Assembly (NCBI GenBank): GCA_002360455.1
Contig: DEQQ01000056.1
Location: 1 to 62,057, forward strand
Direction of reading: 5' to 3'
Source of the DNA: Saprospiraceae bacterium UBA3362
Lineage (GTDB): Bacteria > Bacteroidota > Bacteroidia > Chitinophagales > Saprospiraceae
DNA: 62,057 nucleotides
The stretch's first letter is position 1; every line of letters begins with the position of its first letter. Below the pieces are notes generated by a model. That model was not told the origin of the DNA. It searched no databases and saw only the letters and a program-made list of their open reading frames with translations. Of the stretch, positions 8,592 to 17,506 are shown piece by piece. Made by a program: the position numbers and the translations under genes.

Positions 8592-9731
8592 ATGACTCGC
8601 TTATTCCTTTTTGTTCTAATTTTTATCGGACTTACTATTTCTTCTTGTGGTTCAAAAAATAAAACAACATCAGATCCTCAATCTCGACTTACAGAGTTAA
8701 GAACACAACTTAAACAGATTCAAGATGAGATCGCGAGTCTTGAAGCTCAGTCAACAAAGGGTGAAACACAAAAGTCGTTAGCTGTAAAAGCCAAAATGGT
8801 TTCTGTGGATTCCGTAAAGAAAATGAATTTTCATCATTATATAGAAGTTCAAGGTGTTGTTGATGCGAAAAACAATATTCTTTGCGCTCCCCAAATGCCC
8901 GGCGTAGTTAGTCAAATTTATGTAAAAGAAGGAGACTATGTGACAAGAGGAAAAGTGATGGCAAGTTTGGATGTCTCAGCAATGCGAAAAGGTTTGGATG
9001 AACTAAAAGCAGGTATTGCTTTAGCTACAACAATGTACGAAAAACAAGAGAGACTTTGGAAACAAAATATTGGATCTGAAGCACAATATCTCCAAGCTAA
9101 AAATCAAAAAGAACAACTAGAGCTAAAGTTGCAAACCATTCAAGCTCAATTGGCCATGGGCAATATTGTCTCTCCTATTAACGGAACAGTTGATGAAATT
9201 AAATTGAAAATTGGAGAAGTTGCAGCTCCTGGTTTTACAGGGATTCGTGTAGTTAACCAATCTGATCTGACCATAAAAGCCAAACTTTCTGATTTGTATG
9301 CCAGTCAAGTAAAAAAGGGAGATCAGGTCAATTTATTTTTTCCGGATCTCAACAAAGAAATGAAATCCAATATCACGTTCTCAGGTCAAACAGTAAACAA
9401 TGCATCGAGAACCATTCTAGTGGAAGCAGGACTTCCAAAAACTAAAGATAAGTTTCTAGCCAATCAAATTGTTAAATTAAAAATTAATGATAAGGTTCTA
9501 AAAAATGTTTTTGTATTACCTACCAATGTAATTCAGAAAAGCATAGATGGAGAAGATTATGTCTTGATTGCAGAGAAACGCGATGGTTCGATTTATGCAA
9601 AAAAGAAAATTGTAAAAGTAGGTGTTGAATATAATGGCCAAACAGTAATAGAATCAGGACTGACTACAGGCGATCAATTCATCTCAACCGGATATAGTGA
9701 AATTGTTGATGGTCAGTTAATTCAACTTTAA
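8592..9731 (+). CDS. RND efflux periplasmic adaptor (membrane fusion protein), lipoprotein
   Basis: A 379-residue membrane fusion protein. The signal peptide ends in the lipobox TISSC (residues 16-20), so the mature protein should be lipid-anchored in the periplasm. A short coiled coil follows (QSRLTELRTQLKQIQDEI, about 33-50). Then come the lipoyl/barrel-sandwich half at about 90-125 (GVVSQIYVKEGDYVTRGKV), a helical hairpin, the returning half with GTVDEIKLKIGE, and beta-barrel and membrane-proximal domains. It joins an inner-membrane RND pump to an outer-membrane channel. The pump gene starts 22 bases downstream on the same strand. No outer-membrane factor is encoded beside it. Confidence 0.93.
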   Translation: MTRLFLFVLIFIGLTISSCGSKNKTTSDPQSRLTELRTQLKQIQDEIASLEAQSTKGETQKSLAVKAKMVSVDSVKKMNFHHYIEVQGVVDAKNNILCAPQMPGVVSQIYVKEGDYVTRGKVMASLDVSAMRKGLDELKAGIALATTMYEKQERLWKQNIGSEAQYLQAKNQKEQLELKLQTIQAQLAMGNIVSPINGTVDEIKLKIGEVAAPGFTGIRVVNQSDLTIKAKLSDLYASQVKKGDQVNLFFPDLNKEMKSNITFSGQTVNNASRTILVEAGLPKTKDKFLANQIVKLKINDKVLKNVFVLPTNVIQKSIDGEDYVLIAEKRDGSIYAKKKIVKVGVEYNGQTVIESGLTTGDQFISTGYSEIVDGQLIQL

Positions 9732-9753
9732 TTTTTAAGAACAAAAAGGAGCC

Positions 9754-12700
9754 ATGAACATTGACAAAATAAAAGAATTATCCTTCACCAAATGGTGTAT
9801 CAATAATTCAACCAGTGTATATATTTTTACAATTCTAATATGTTTGGCAGGATACATTGCATACAATCGTATCCCCAAAGAACTTTTTCCTGATATTGTG
9901 GTGCCAACAATATCCATAGCAACAATATATCCGGGCGCCACACCTCAAGATATAGAAAATTTGATTTCTAAACCGATAGAAAAGCAATTGAAATCAATTA
10001 ATGGGATTAAAAAAATATCGAGTTCTTCTGTTTCTGATTTCTCATTAGTCATTGCAGAATTCGGGACAGAAATGGATCCTAAGATTTGCAAACAACGAGT
10101 AAGCGATGCTGTAGACAAAGCAAAAAAAGACTTACCTAATGACCTCAAACAAGATCCACAGGTACAAGAATTTGACTTTAGTGAAATTCCGATTTTAAAC
10201 ATCAATATCGCCGGAGATTTCCCTCTGGATAGAATTAAATTATTTGCTGAGCAATTGAAGGATGCTATTGAAGCCAACAAAGAAATTACCAGAGTCGATA
10301 TTGTTGGAGGTATAGAAAGAGAGATTCAGATCAATGTAGATCTTTATAGAATGAATGCTGTAGGTCTAACTTTTGGGGACATAGAAGGAGCTATAGCAAG
10401 ACAAAATTTAAATATTTCCGGTGGAGAACTAAAGATAGGTGAATTAAGAAGAAATATTAGAATCAATGGTGAATTTGACAGCCCCAAAGATATAGAAAAT
10501 ATAGTCATTAGATCATTTTTGGGTAACGTTGTTTATCTTAAGGATATTGCCACAGTGAAAGATGGCTTTAAAGAAAAACAAGACTTTGCGAGACTAAATG
10601 ACAAGTCGGTAATTACACTCAATGTCATTAAAAGAAGTGGGGCGAATCTTATCCATGCTACAGATAAAATTTATGAAATAATAAAAGAATATCAGGGCTC
10701 AAAGCTACCTCAAGGATTAACAATTAAAGTGACCGGTGACACTTCTGAAAATACTAGGATCCAACTTCATGACTTATTGAACACGGTTATTTTAGGTTTT
10801 ATATTTGTAGTGTTTATCCTCATGTTTTTCATGGGATTTACCAATGCGTTTTTTGTTGGCTTAGCAGTTCCTTTATCTTGCATGCTCGCATTTCTTATTA
10901 TGCCGGGTCTTGGAATGAGTTTAAATGTTATTGTATTGTTTTCATTTTTATTGGCACTGGGAATTGTAGTAGACGATGCCATTGTTGTAATTGAAAATAC
11001 TCATAGAGTTTTTCATCAGAATAAAAACCTCAGTATTAGACAAGCTGCATCTTACGCTGCAGGAGAAGTATTCGTTCCTGTTCTTACAGGAACATTGACA
11101 ACGTTAATGCCCTTTGTTCCACTCTTATTCTGGCCAGGAATAATTGGAAAGTTCATGAGTAACTTGCCTGTCACCTTAATTATTACTCTGGGTGCATCAC
11201 TTTTTGTAGCTTATGTTATGAATCCGGTGTTTGCTGTTAGCTTTATGAAAAGAGATGATCATAATCTTGGCAAGCTCCAAGATTATAAAAAAGCGTTTAT
11301 ATTTTTTACTGTCCTTGCAATTATAGGCTATATAAAATTAGGAAATGGAATTGGTAATTTTTCTCTTTTTTGTATCCTGTTGATACTTGCTTATCATTTT
11401 TTCTTCGAGAAATTAATATTCTGGTTTCAAAATTCTTTGTGGCCTAAAGTATTGTCACTTTATAAAGACATTTTAAAAATATTTGTGAAAGGCTATAGAC
11501 CAATTGCTGTTTGCCTAATTTCAGTGCTCATCCTCGTATTAAGTTTTATATATTTTGGATCGACAAACCCTAAGAAAGAAGTATTCCCAAACTCTGATCC
11601 TAACTTTGCTTTTGTTTATTGTAAAATGCCAATGGGAACAGATGCAAATGTTACCGACTCTGTTACCAGAGTGATTGAAACTCGAGTTCATAAGATATTA
11701 GGCGTAAACAATCCTTTGGTTTCTTCGGTCATATCAAATGTTGGCTTGGGTGCAGGAGATCCTGATAATCCGGATAGAGTTGCTACACCGCACAAAAGTA
11801 AAGTTTCTGTAGCCTTTGTAAAATTTGCAGAACGCCATGGGGCTTCTACTCAAGCTGTATTGGATTCTCTTAGAGAGGAGTTTGTATTAGGAATTCCAGG
11901 TGCTGAGATTAGTGTCGAAAAAGAACGCAACGGACCTCCAACAGGAAAACCCATAAGTATAGAAATTTCGGGAGATGATTTTGATGTTTTGAATCGTTTA
12001 GGAAATATACTTGTTAAAAAAATTGAAGAACGAGGAATCAAAGGTATTGATGGTTTGAAGTCCGACTTACAAATTTCGAAACCCGAAATTATTCTCGATA
12101 TAGACGAGGAGAAAGCTCAACGCGAAGGTGTAACCGTAGCCCAAATAGCGTTGGAAATCAGAACAGCTTTATTTGGAAAAGAAGTTTCTAAATATAGAGA
12201 CGCAAATGATGATGCTCCCATATTTATTAGACTTCAAGAGAAAGATAGAAAAAAAGCAGAAGAATTATTGAACTTGGACATTTCATTCATGGATATGTCA
12301 AGTGGCCAGTTCAAACAGATTCCCATTTCTACAGTGGCAACATTGCGTTATGGCAACTCAATAAGTTCAATTAATAGAAAAAATCAAAAGAGAGTAATTA
12401 CTCTTTCCTCTGATGTCCTAAGCGGTTATCAAGGAGATGCTATAATGCAAGAAATTCAAAAACTTTCAAAGGAAATTGAAAAACCAGAAGGATACGAATT
12501 TAATTTTACAGGTGACCAAGAAGCGATGAAAGAAACTATTGACTTTTTTGGCGTTGCATTCCCGGCAGCTTTAGCTTTCATGTTCTTGATTTTGGTTACA
12601 CAGTTTAACTCTGCCGTAAAACCGCTTATGATATTTACTACAGTGGTATTTAGTTTAATCGGAATTGCCTTGGGATTTGGCTTCTTCCATATGACCTTAA

Positions 12701-13113
12701 GTGTTGTAATGACAGGTGTAGGTATATTTGCTCTTGCAGGAATCGTCGTAAGAAATGGAATTTTACTTGTAGAATTTATTGATGAATTGAGGATCCGAGG
12801 ATATAATGCCATTGATGCGGCAGTAGAAGGCGGAGCAACAAGATTGACTCCTGTGATTCTTACAGCCTTGTCAGCAATACTAGGATTAATTCCTTTGGCC
12901 ATTGGATTAAATATGGATTTTGCAAGCTTATTCAGTCATTTTGATCCTAAGTTTTTCTTAGGCGGAGACAACGTTGCGTTCTGGGGTCCTTTGGCTTGGA
13001 CTATGATATTTGGATTAATTGTAGCTACGTTTTTAACTTTATTGGTATTGCCAACAATGTATGTTCTCGCCTACAAAACCAAACACAAGTTCAAAAGAGT
13101 TTTCAATATTTAG
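9754..13113 (+). CDS. RND-family efflux pump permease
   Basis: A 1119-residue inner-membrane proton-driven pump of the AcrB/HAE1 superfamily. TM1 is near residues 20-38. A large periplasmic loop with FPDIVVPTISI and GATPQDIE follows, then the TM2-TM6 block with the proton-relay aspartates in GIVVDDAIVVIEN (about 405). A second periplasmic loop and the TM8-TM12 block with GIVVRNGILLVEF complete the fold. An extra hydrophobic insert between TM6 and TM7 (about 510-560) makes it longer than AcrB. It should work with the adaptor immediately upstream. Its outer-membrane partner must come from elsewhere, perhaps the factor at 32628. Substrate unknown. It ends convergently with the beta-helix gene. 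Confidence 0.95.
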   Translation: MNIDKIKELSFTKWCINNSTSVYIFTILICLAGYIAYNRIPKELFPDIVVPTISIATIYPGATPQDIENLISKPIEKQLKSINGIKKISSSSVSDFSLVIAEFGTEMDPKICKQRVSDAVDKAKKDLPNDLKQDPQVQEFDFSEIPILNINIAGDFPLDRIKLFAEQLKDAIEANKEITRVDIVGGIEREIQINVDLYRMNAVGLTFGDIEGAIARQNLNISGGELKIGELRRNIRINGEFDSPKDIENIVIRSFLGNVVYLKDIATVKDGFKEKQDFARLNDKSVITLNVIKRSGANLIHATDKIYEIIKEYQGSKLPQGLTIKVTGDTSENTRIQLHDLLNTVILGFIFVVFILMFFMGFTNAFFVGLAVPLSCMLAFLIMPGLGMSLNVIVLFSFLLALGIVVDDAIVVIENTHRVFHQNKNLSIRQAASYAAGEVFVPVLTGTLTTLMPFVPLLFWPGIIGKFMSNLPVTLIITLGASLFVAYVMNPVFAVSFMKRDDHNLGKLQDYKKAFIFFTVLAIIGYIKLGNGIGNFSLFCILLILAYHFFFEKLIFWFQNSLWPKVLSLYKDILKIFVKGYRPIAVCLISVLILVLSFIYFGSTNPKKEVFPNSDPNFAFVYCKMPMGTDANVTDSVTRVIETRVHKILGVNNPLVSSVISNVGLGAGDPDNPDRVATPHKSKVSVAFVKFAERHGASTQAVLDSLREEFVLGIPGAEISVEKERNGPPTGKPISIEISGDDFDVLNRLGNILVKKIEERGIKGIDGLKSDLQISKPEIILDIDEEKAQREGVTVAQIALEIRTALFGKEVSKYRDANDDAPIFIRLQEKDRKKAEELLNLDISFMDMSSGQFKQIPISTVATLRYGNSISSINRKNQKRVITLSSDVLSGYQGDAIMQEIQKLSKEIEKPEGYEFNFTGDQEAMKETIDFFGVAFPAALAFMFLILVTQFNSAVKPLMIFTTVVFSLIGIALGFGFFHMTLSVVMTGVGIFALAGIVVRNGILLVEFIDELRIRGYNAIDAAVEGGATRLTPVILTALSAILGLIPLAIGLNMDFASLFSHFDPKFFLGGDNVAFWGPLAWTMIFGLIVATFLTLLVLPTMYVLAYKTKHKFKRVFNI

Positions 13114-13149
13114 GATTTTGTGATTAGTAAATAAATCCTAAGTTTGGAA

Positions 13150-14604
13150 TCATTTAATCCATTTGCAAATGTGATTTGTATTGCTTTCTACAAGAAAATA
13201 AAGTCCACTTTGTAACTCGCTAATATCTAGTTTTCCATAATGTAAGGAAACTGATTTTATTTGGCCACTTAAACTGGTTAATATCATATTGATTGACGGA
13301 TAATCATTCCATTCTTTGAATATTATCTCTGAAGAATTTGAATTCAGATAACAGTTAGATTTATTTTTTTGTATCGAATTATACGTTTGTGTAGATTGAT
13401 CGAATTCAAAACATCCTATTGATGGCGGGACTAGGAATTTCTTTGCTTCAATATCACGAATTAAAATTTTATGCAAACTTCCTTTTTGTTTAGCCGGACT
13501 GTTGGTCGCAAGTTTATACTTTGATCCAACGGTCAGCAATGGATCTTTAACTATTTGTGTCATGTCTCGAGTAGGTAAGGTCGGTCCTGCCCAATTGAGG
13601 TTAGCACTATTAAACCAAAGATTGGATTGGAACACAAAACTTGATGGAGCTGTATTGGGTCCAATGTTTACCTGAGTAGTTACTCTTTGATCAATTAAAA
13701 AAATATTATTTATAATTTGATTATTTCGGCATGGAACGAATCTTGTTGTATCAACAGTTTCTTGCAATATCCGCATTGCCCATTTGGTCGGATTTACTAT
13801 TGTATTGTTTATGACCATCACATTTTCACAACCTACAAACGCAAAAGGAGATTCTGATCCTTCAAAATAGTTTGAGTGTACAAAAATCTCACTTGCCTCA
13901 TTTGTTGCATCAAGCGGTCTAAAAAATTGCAATCCTGTACTTCCTCCCAGGTTTAGAGCTCTTGCACCACCATTAATAAATTGATTAGAATGATATACTA
14001 AATACTTGCAACCGCCTTTTGCCTGAATTGAATTTGTTCCTTGATTTTCAAAAAGACAATGATGAATTACTCCAAAATGACATCCCACCATATCAATTCC
14101 ACTCCCTCCCGGAGATCCATTTGCAAACTGACAATGTCTAACTTCAAATGAGTCCAATCCTGACAATTTGAGAAGATCATTGTTCCCTGTAGCAGCAATA
14201 TCTTTAAATATACAGTTTTGGATAATTATTCCCTTAGAAGGTGTGTCAAAAGTAGAACCATCATCTATATTCAAGCCATTTCCGGTTTGACCAACAATGA
14301 TCAGATCAGAAATGACAAGATAATTGCAGTCAGAAAATTGAATACTATTTGATCCTCCGGAAATAGTTGTCTTGCCCAAAGGATTCCCAAATATAGAGAT
14401 GGGTTGATCCGCAGTTCCATTAATATTATTGAAAAACATTCCACCGCGAATTTGCTGATCGGTTAAAACAAAACTATCCCCCGGCTGAGCCAAAGGAAGT
14501 GCTAAATTTAGATTGGCATATTGCGACCCTACACCGACATAAATGATTTTGGCATAAGAAACAAATGCATAACTGCTTAGAAATAAGCTTAATAGAAGGC
14601 GCAT
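13150..14604 (-). CDS. Secreted right-handed beta-helix protein with type IX sorting-like tail
   Basis: 484 residues from the ATG at 14604, which begins a clean signal peptide (MRLLLSLFLSSYAFVSYA). The frame stays open 17 codons further to 14655, but that extension would bury the signal peptide. Repeats typical of parallel beta-helix or pectate-lyase-like proteins recur: IIIQNCIFKDI, FEVRHCQFANGS, GVIHHCLFENQG, IFVHSNYFEGSE, VMVINNTIVNP, NQIINNIFL. The last 75 residues, with GLYFLVESNTNHICKWIK, look like a type A T9SS C-terminal domain, so export and surface attachment are likely. It may bind or cleave a polysaccharide; no catalytic residues can be assigned. It sits alone, between convergent and divergent neighbours. 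Confidence 0.85.
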   Translation of the reverse strand: MRLLLSLFLSSYAFVSYAKIIYVGVGSQYANLNLALPLAQPGDSFVLTDQQIRGGMFFNNINGTADQPISIFGNPLGKTTISGGSNSIQFSDCNYLVISDLIIVGQTGNGLNIDDGSTFDTPSKGIIIQNCIFKDIAATGNNDLLKLSGLDSFEVRHCQFANGSPGGSGIDMVGCHFGVIHHCLFENQGTNSIQAKGGCKYLVYHSNQFINGGARALNLGGSTGLQFFRPLDATNEASEIFVHSNYFEGSESPFAFVGCENVMVINNTIVNPTKWAMRILQETVDTTRFVPCRNNQIINNIFLIDQRVTTQVNIGPNTAPSSFVFQSNLWFNSANLNWAGPTLPTRDMTQIVKDPLLTVGSKYKLATNSPAKQKGSLHKILIRDIEAKKFLVPPSIGCFEFDQSTQTYNSIQKNKSNCYLNSNSSEIIFKEWNDYPSINMILTSLSGQIKSVSLHYGKLDISELQSGLYFLVESNTNHICKWIK

Positions 14605-14728
14605 TATAGAAATTTTGAATAAAAATAAAAAAAAATTAAATTTTCTAGGCAGCAAATTACAGCTCTAGGGAGTCTTATTATGTGAGATACCAATAAAGAT
14701 TGGATGTTGAAATTTGAATTTTTGCTTA

Positions 14729-14895
14729 ACCTATTATTACATTTTCAAGTAGTAATAGGTAAGGTTAGCTCTGATCATCCCGGGGATCAGAGTTCTTAAA
14801 AGATTGTATATCAATATATTATAAGAAATATTTTACATTACCTACTACTGTCTTAGAAACTATCTTGCAGATGTGCAGGATAGTTTCCTATTTTT
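14729..14895 (+). ncRNA. Candidate structured small RNA in a divergent gap
   Basis: Three hairpins occur in order. Hairpin A pairs 14729-14740 with 14749-14760 (12 pairs, one G-U). Hairpin B pairs CTCTGATC (14769-14776) with GATCAGAG (14785-14792). Hairpin C pairs 14856-14869 with 14874-14887 and is followed by CTATTTTT, a good intrinsic terminator on the plus strand. The 3' arm of A (14748-14762) can instead pair with 14838-14849 (TTACCTACTACT) in a 12-bp helix with a three-base bulge that encloses B, so A and this long-range helix exclude each other. The flanking genes diverge, so the terminator cannot belong to either. No protein frame covers it. No perfect TAnnTTTG box lies just upstream; AATTTTTG at 14717-14724 is a 7/8 match. 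Family unknown; a 6S-like layout is possible. Confidence 0.5.
14856..14895 (+). terminator. Intrinsic terminator of the candidate small RNA
   Basis: GAAACTATC (14856-14864), a T, TGCA, the loop GATG (14870-14873), TGCA, a G and GATAGTTTC (14879-14887) form a 14-bp stem with one U-G pair, followed by CTATTTTT. There is no T run on the other strand, so it acts on plus-strand transcripts only. The nearest upstream plus-strand gene ends at 13113, across a minus-strand gene. Confidence 0.7.
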
Positions 14896-14909
14896 AGCCT
14901 GTTTGGGAT

Positions 14910-14940
14910 GTTAAATTCGGGATGTTATCCCCTTTTTAAC
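14910..14940 (+). terminator. Second stem-loop with T run, before yidC
   Basis: GTTAAA (14910-14915) pairs with TTTAAC (14935-14940). GGGAT (14919-14923) pairs with ATCCC (14927-14931) around the loop GTT, with a symmetric three-base internal loop between the helices. The downstream arm contains CTTTTT. It may be a backup terminator for the upstream RNA or a protein-binding site; the inner stem has only five pairs. Confidence 0.4.
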
Positions 14941-15065
14941 ATTCATTTTTACTGTAAATCAAATTTAATAATCTAATTTACAATAATATATAGTTTAATA
15001 TATTAAATATATATAATATCCTGATAATCTACTGCCTTCTTCTCTTATTTCTCCTCTAAGTTCAT

Positions 15066-15073
15066 TAATTTTG
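15066..15073 (+). promoter_or_regulatory. Minus-7 box of the yidC promoter
   Basis: TAATTTTG fits TAnnTTTG and lies 19 bases before the yidC ATG at 15093, giving a very short leader. No clear minus-33 TTG is visible at 17-23 bases upstream. Confidence 0.5.
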
Positions 15074-15092
15074 CATTCCAATTCAGTACAGC

Positions 15093-16922
15093 ATGGATCG
15101 CAATACCATAATAGGATTTGTATTAATTTTTATTCTCTTTGTTGGCTTCAACCACTTTTTTTGGCAGCCGGAAATGGAAGCAGCAAAGCAAAAAAAGATT
15201 TACGAAGATTCACTAAAACAGGTTCAACAAAATTTGAACGATAGTTTAGTATCCATAAATCCTTCCCAACCTACTCCATCTATTAATGACTCTACAACCA
15301 GAGCAACAGATACTATTTCGAAAATTGCTCATAATGAGCAACGTTTTCATTTAAAAAATGATTTGGTTGACATCGAGATTAGTAACTTAGGTGCTGTTAT
15401 AAAATCGGCTAAAATTATTAATTACAAAAAAATAATTACAGATAGCGCCGACAATGAGATCAAAACCGATTTGTATTTGCTTGAAGATAGTAAAAATACT
15501 TATGACTATATATTAAAAAGCACTGAGGGCAATATTTCTAGTAAATCTATTTATTTCAACGCCGTTAAGCAAACTGACAATGAACTAGTTTTTGAGGGAG
15601 TTGTGGGAAACAATGGAAAATTGACCCAAACTTACAAGTTAAATCCTAATGCTTATACTCTAGATTATTCCATTCGATACGACGGAGTAAACTCATCGGA
15701 TCCGGTTCATATCCATTGGGAAAACTACTTGGATAGATTAGAAAAAAATACAAACTACGAGAGATTTTACAGTTCAGTTTATTACAAAGAAAAAGATGCG
15801 AACACAGATTATTGCTCTTGCAATAAAGATGATAAAGCCTCTTCAGAAAATAAAAATGTGAATTGGGTTTCCCATTCAAACCAATTTTTTAATAGTACTT
15901 TAATTTCAGAACAAGGGTTTAGCTCGGGATCATATGAAACTGTAATGCTAGCTGAAAATTCGGAAGATTTAAAGCTATTGAAAACAAATTTGAATATTCC
16001 TTCTGATCAAGTTATTGGGAAAGATTATAAAATGAAATGGTTTATTGGTCCCAATGTATTTTCACATCTTAAGCCGACTGCAAATCACTTGGAAGATATT
16101 ATACCCTATGGATGGAGTATCTTTGGAACAATCAATAAGTATGCACTTAGGCCATTATTTTCATTTTTGGCCGGATTGATTGGAAGTAAAGGAATCATAA
16201 TTTTGTTGATGACCCTAATAGTTAAGTTACTGGTTTTTCCTTTAGCTTACAAGATGCTCGAATCGCAAGCTAAAATGACAGCCCTTAAACCGGAAATTGA
16301 CAAGTTAAAAAATAAGTACAAAGATGATCTTCAAAAGCAACAGATGGAGACCATGAAAATGTACAACGAGTTTGGCGTAAATCCTTTAGGTGGATGCTTC
16401 CCTCTCATTCTTCAAATGCCGATATGGATCGCATTATATCGGTTCTTCCCGGCCAGCATTGAGTTTAGACAAGAATCTTTTCTTTGGGCAACGGATCTTA
16501 CAAGTTACGATGTTTTTTATAAGTTACCATTCTCTATCCCAATGTTTGGAGATACAATCAGTTTATTTGCCTTTTTGTGGATGGTCAGCACTCTTATTTT
16601 TTCATATTTCTCATCACAGACAATGGATTTCTCATCCAATCCTGCAATGAAGTATATGCAATATTTGATGCCATTCATATTTTGGTTTATGTTTAACAAA
16701 ACGGCTGCAGGTTTGACCTGTTACATGTTCTTTTCAAATCTTCTTAATATTTTACAAACCGTAATAGGAAAGAACTTTCTATTCGACAACGAAAAGTTGC
16801 GAGCCAAACTTGAACTCAACAAATCTAAACCTAAAAAGAAGGGAGGATTTCAAGAGCGTTTGGAAGAAATGATGAAAGAGCAACAAAGAATTCAGCAAGA
16901 AAAATTAAAGAAGAAAAATTAA
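15093..16922 (+). CDS. yidC: Membrane protein insertase YidC
   Basis: 609 residues. An N-terminal signal-anchor (about 5-25) is followed by a large periplasmic beta-supersandwich domain typical of Gram-negative YidC. The conserved five-helix insertase core starts near residue 365 (GIIILLMTLIVKLLVFPLAYK) and includes the cytoplasmic loop with MKMYNEFGVNPLGGCFPLILQMP. The C-terminal tail is basic, ending QQEKLKKKN. YidC inserts proteins into the inner membrane alone or with SecYEG. Family length and topology are normal. The next gene starts 10 bases after its stop. The TAATTTTG box just upstream and the structured gap suggest it has its own promoter. Confidence 0.97.
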   Translation: MDRNTIIGFVLIFILFVGFNHFFWQPEMEAAKQKKIYEDSLKQVQQNLNDSLVSINPSQPTPSINDSTTRATDTISKIAHNEQRFHLKNDLVDIEISNLGAVIKSAKIINYKKIITDSADNEIKTDLYLLEDSKNTYDYILKSTEGNISSKSIYFNAVKQTDNELVFEGVVGNNGKLTQTYKLNPNAYTLDYSIRYDGVNSSDPVHIHWENYLDRLEKNTNYERFYSSVYYKEKDANTDYCSCNKDDKASSENKNVNWVSHSNQFFNSTLISEQGFSSGSYETVMLAENSEDLKLLKTNLNIPSDQVIGKDYKMKWFIGPNVFSHLKPTANHLEDIIPYGWSIFGTINKYALRPLFSFLAGLIGSKGIIILLMTLIVKLLVFPLAYKMLESQAKMTALKPEIDKLKNKYKDDLQKQQMETMKMYNEFGVNPLGGCFPLILQMPIWIALYRFFPASIEFRQESFLWATDLTSYDVFYKLPFSIPMFGDTISLFAFLWMVSTLIFSYFSSQTMDFSSNPAMKYMQYLMPFIFWFMFNKTAAGLTCYMFFSNLLNILQTVIGKNFLFDNEKLRAKLELNKSKPKKKGGFQERLEEMMKEQQRIQQEKLKKKN

Positions 16923-16932
16923 ATCTTTAACT

Positions 16933-17478
16933 ATGTTTCGATCTACAATTTTGGTTCTATTGTCTATACTTACATTATCTTGTACTAAAAAATCTTTTCA
17001 GCAATCCGGATCGAATGTTGCAGAACCTCCTATTCCGCCTTTACCTCGATTTGTTCCCTTATTTCAGGATGACACTTCTTTTGCCCATCTGGATACACTT
17101 ATTTTTTTAAAACGTGGAGCTTGTTTTGGACGATGTCCAGCCTTTGAATATATTGTCTTCAACAATGGTTTGGTTCGATATTTTGGAAAGAATTTTGTAG
17201 AACCATTGGGAGTTTTTTATTCTCAAATAAATGAAAAAGATTTTAACGATATTATTGCCAAAGCTGATTCCATACAATTTTTCAACTTAGCAGATCGGTA
17301 TCCCGAAAATCAGGCTAACTACATCCCGGATTTGCCCAATACCACCATAATGATCAATTATAATCTGAGAAAAAAATATATACTCGACAATCATAGTGCT
17401 CCTAAAGAACTAAAAGAATTAGAAATATTAATAGATGACCGACTTAAAAATCCAAGTCCACTACCCATTCGAAAATAA
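16933..17478 (+). CDS. DUF6438-type lipoprotein
   Basis: A 181-residue protein. The signal peptide ends in the lipobox LTLSC (residues 13-17), then a proline-rich linker (PPIPPLPRFVP). The core, FLKRGACFGRCPAFEY at about 57-72, matches the cysteine-containing signature of the DUF6438 family as I recall it (GxCFGxCP). The rest is a small beta-rich domain with no catalytic motif I can name. It is probably tethered to the periplasmic face or the outer membrane. It follows yidC by 10 bases and precedes gpsA by 28, so co-transcription is likely, but no functional link is obvious. Function unknown. Confidence 0.8.
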   Translation: MFRSTILVLLSILTLSCTKKSFQQSGSNVAEPPIPPLPRFVPLFQDDTSFAHLDTLIFLKRGACFGRCPAFEYIVFNNGLVRYFGKNFVEPLGVFYSQINEKDFNDIIAKADSIQFFNLADRYPENQANYIPDLPNTTIMINYNLRKKYILDNHSAPKELKELEILIDDRLKNPSPLPIRK

Positions 17479-17506
17479 TAATTAAAGTACTGTACACAAA
17501 TTTATA

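Noticed and set aside
12456..12902. A 148-codon minus-strand frame
   Set aside because: Antisense to the second half of the RND pump; composition is typical of a reversed membrane-protein gene.
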